Positions 62,600 to 64,000 of a stretch of DNA of 64,000 nucleotides are shown here, in pieces. The notes under the pieces are model-generated. The model saw only the letters and a list, made by a program, of their open reading frames with translations. It made no database searches and was not told where the DNA came from. Source of the DNA: Rotaria macrura (lineage: Eukaryota > Rotifera > Eurotatoria > Philodinida > Philodinidae). Location: positions 597,439-661,438 of the forward strand of contig OENT01000002.1 of NCBI GenBank assembly GCA_900239685.1, in the 5' to 3' direction. How positions within the stretch are numbered: position 1 is the stretch's first letter; every line of letters starts with the position of its first letter. The position numbers and the translations under genes are program-made.

Positions 62600-63829
62600 T
62601 TCAAATCCTAACTATAGTTCACTCGCTGAGCATTCAATAATACTCACAGCATTTACTAACCCCACTAGTAAACTTCATTTAAAATTTACTATGCTTGAAT
62701 TTATTCCTTAAAAAACCTTTAGCTTTGGTGTTCAAGTTTCTTTAGGTTATCTTTAATGGTTATTTAATTATTTAGATGAATATTATATCTGGAAAAACAA
62801 AATGTGATGTCATTAACAAACATATTTAGTCTCATTATCAATTGACTGATCGTTTAATATACTAGAGAGTACAAATTTTCAGTATGCGACATAAAATATC
62901 CTTCTCGTACAAAAGATAATTGTTAAATAAAGTTAAATGGCATTTCAGATATTCCACATCGAACACCCTATAGGTTGAATAAATGTTTAATACACTTATA
63001 ATGCATGGTAATGTTTCAGAAAAGTATTCTACGTTCAATTATCAAAATTTATTTCGAATTAGTTCAATAATTGTAGAAATGCCTTGGGACATATGCTGCG
63101 CTTCATCATGAAGATGTATTTCAAACTTATCCAATAACATTCAATCCATGAGAAAAATCTTCGCTGTCGATGACCGAATATTAGTATTTGCCATATATTA
63201 AGCAATTAGCTGCTCGATTTTGAAACTAATCTTCGCTTATTTTCAACGATGGATTTCAATTTTTTAACGTACTCTATCCCTGTTATATATTCAAGGGTTG
63301 TACAATGAATTAGAAATGAATTTTAGTTGATCAACATGGAATAGGTTATGCTGAATAATTTTTTAGAAATTTAAACTGCATTTCAGCGTGAGTTAACCGA
63401 AATCGAATGTGTGAGAAGAGTATTCCACATTGGTTAATGGAAATTTGTGGTTTTTATGCATTGAATAATTACAACGTAGGTGATGAGGCCAATGTTCGTT
63501 GGTTATTAAAAATTCATTTTACAGTATTGAAATATATACTTTTTGATAGGAGACGTTTCAGACTTTGATGAATTCAAATCCCTTTCAAATCTTGTCATTA
63601 ATGGTTCGAACTTCGAATGCCATGAAGATTGTCTCGTACTGAATAATTTACATCAACTTTCGATTTATTCAAGGATCACTCAACTGATTAGAAGAATATT
63701 CTAACTTAGATTGATACATCAAAATTCAAATTGATTGTAGGCTAGAACTAATGAATTGATTAGGAAATTATTTCACATTTATTTATTACAGAATAATATT
63801 ATTTTATTTAGAGATTTTGAAGTGTACTA
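62600..63829. other. Mostly non-coding; possible LRR-like remnant
   Basis: AT-rich sequence. One short plus-strand frame near 63553-63705 reads SLSNLVINGS, then LNNLHQLSIYS, reminiscent of F-box/LRR proteins. It is isolated and not called as a gene. Confidence 0.25.
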
Positions 63830-64000
63830 CCCAGGTCGAACGATACGGACCGTTGAGTGGACGCAGTTTTACGGACCGTAACATCATTAAAATAGGGCCG
63901 TATTTTCACAGTATACGGCACTTTTTCTTGGCACAGTATTAAAGGATCGTATACTGTGAAAATACGGCCGTATACGGCCCTATTTTAATGATGTTACGGT
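63830..64000. mobile_element. Foldback element, CCCAGGTCGAA family, copy 3 (cut by window end)
   Basis: Starts CCCAGGTCGAACGATACGG and matches the 8883-9120 element almost base for base, with about 10 bp missing in the left arm (the CATACGGCCG block). The right arm continues to the last base of the window, lacking roughly the final 55 bp expected. Confidence 0.88.

Noticed and set aside
1-64000. CRISPR array, bacterial operon or viral genome
   Set aside because: No regular repeat-spacer array. The introns and animal domain content show eukaryotic nuclear DNA; no viral or retroelement polymerase motif was recognised.

Overview
The window is AT-rich eukaryotic nuclear DNA. Nearly every recognisable gene is split by GT-AG introns, most of them only about 50-75 nt long, with a few of 400-1100 nt. 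The gene set is animal: a two-pore-domain K+ channel, an SMAP-type ArfGAP, Neuralized-type NHR/RING proteins, METTL22, a rhodopsin-like 7TM receptor and an LRR receptor. Short introns, an orphan 7TM receptor, a secreted glycoside hydrolase and scattered foldback elements fit a bdelloid rotifer (Adineta or Rotaria type). That placement is inference, and the genus cannot be read from the sequence. No rRNA, tRNA or CRISPR array was recognised.

Layout. 0-0.7 kb: a secreted Thr-rich mucin-like gene (-). 1.9-3.3 kb: a low-complexity EF-hand gene (+). 4.0-6.7 kb: an LRR transmembrane receptor-like gene (-). 8.9-10.3 kb: GC-richer foldback repeats. 11.7-12.6 kb: an intronless 7TM receptor (-). 13.9-14.4 kb: a second foldback element. 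17.2-19.3 kb (-) and 27.6-29.2 kb (+): two divergent NHR-RING genes separated by about 8.3 kb of mostly non-coding, repeat-bearing DNA. 33.0-36.2 kb: a secreted glycoside hydrolase (-), divergent from a small membrane/coiled-coil gene at 36.3-36.8 kb (+). 36.9-38.4 kb: METTL22 (-). 38.6-40.8 kb: the K2P channel (-), with a run of probable alternative first exons reaching 45.2 kb. 46.6-49.6 kb: SMAP ArfGAP (+). 52.1-53.1 kb: an unidentified six-exon gene (-). 57.9-58.5 kb: a four-TM gene of unknown family (+). 62.0-62.4 kb: a multi-TM gene or fragment broken by a 17-bp tandem duplication (-). 63.8 kb to the end: another copy of the 8.9-kb foldback element.

The genes form no single pathway; they are a typical metazoan mixture. 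The two NHR-RING proteins belong to the Neuralized E3-ligase family, and SMAP acts on Arf GTPases in vesicle traffic. The most interesting observation concerns the K2P channel. Upstream of its first shared exon lie at least five short ATG-initiated exons. All end in the same phase (2) at good GT donors, and all join in frame to one acceptor. Two of them encode near-parallel amphipathic peptides and look like duplicated first exons. This would give one channel several interchangeable cytoplasmic N-termini. The channel's first selectivity filter is also completed by a 19-nt microexon.

Exon boundaries were derived by hand from splice consensus and reading-frame closure. No transcript or database evidence was available.
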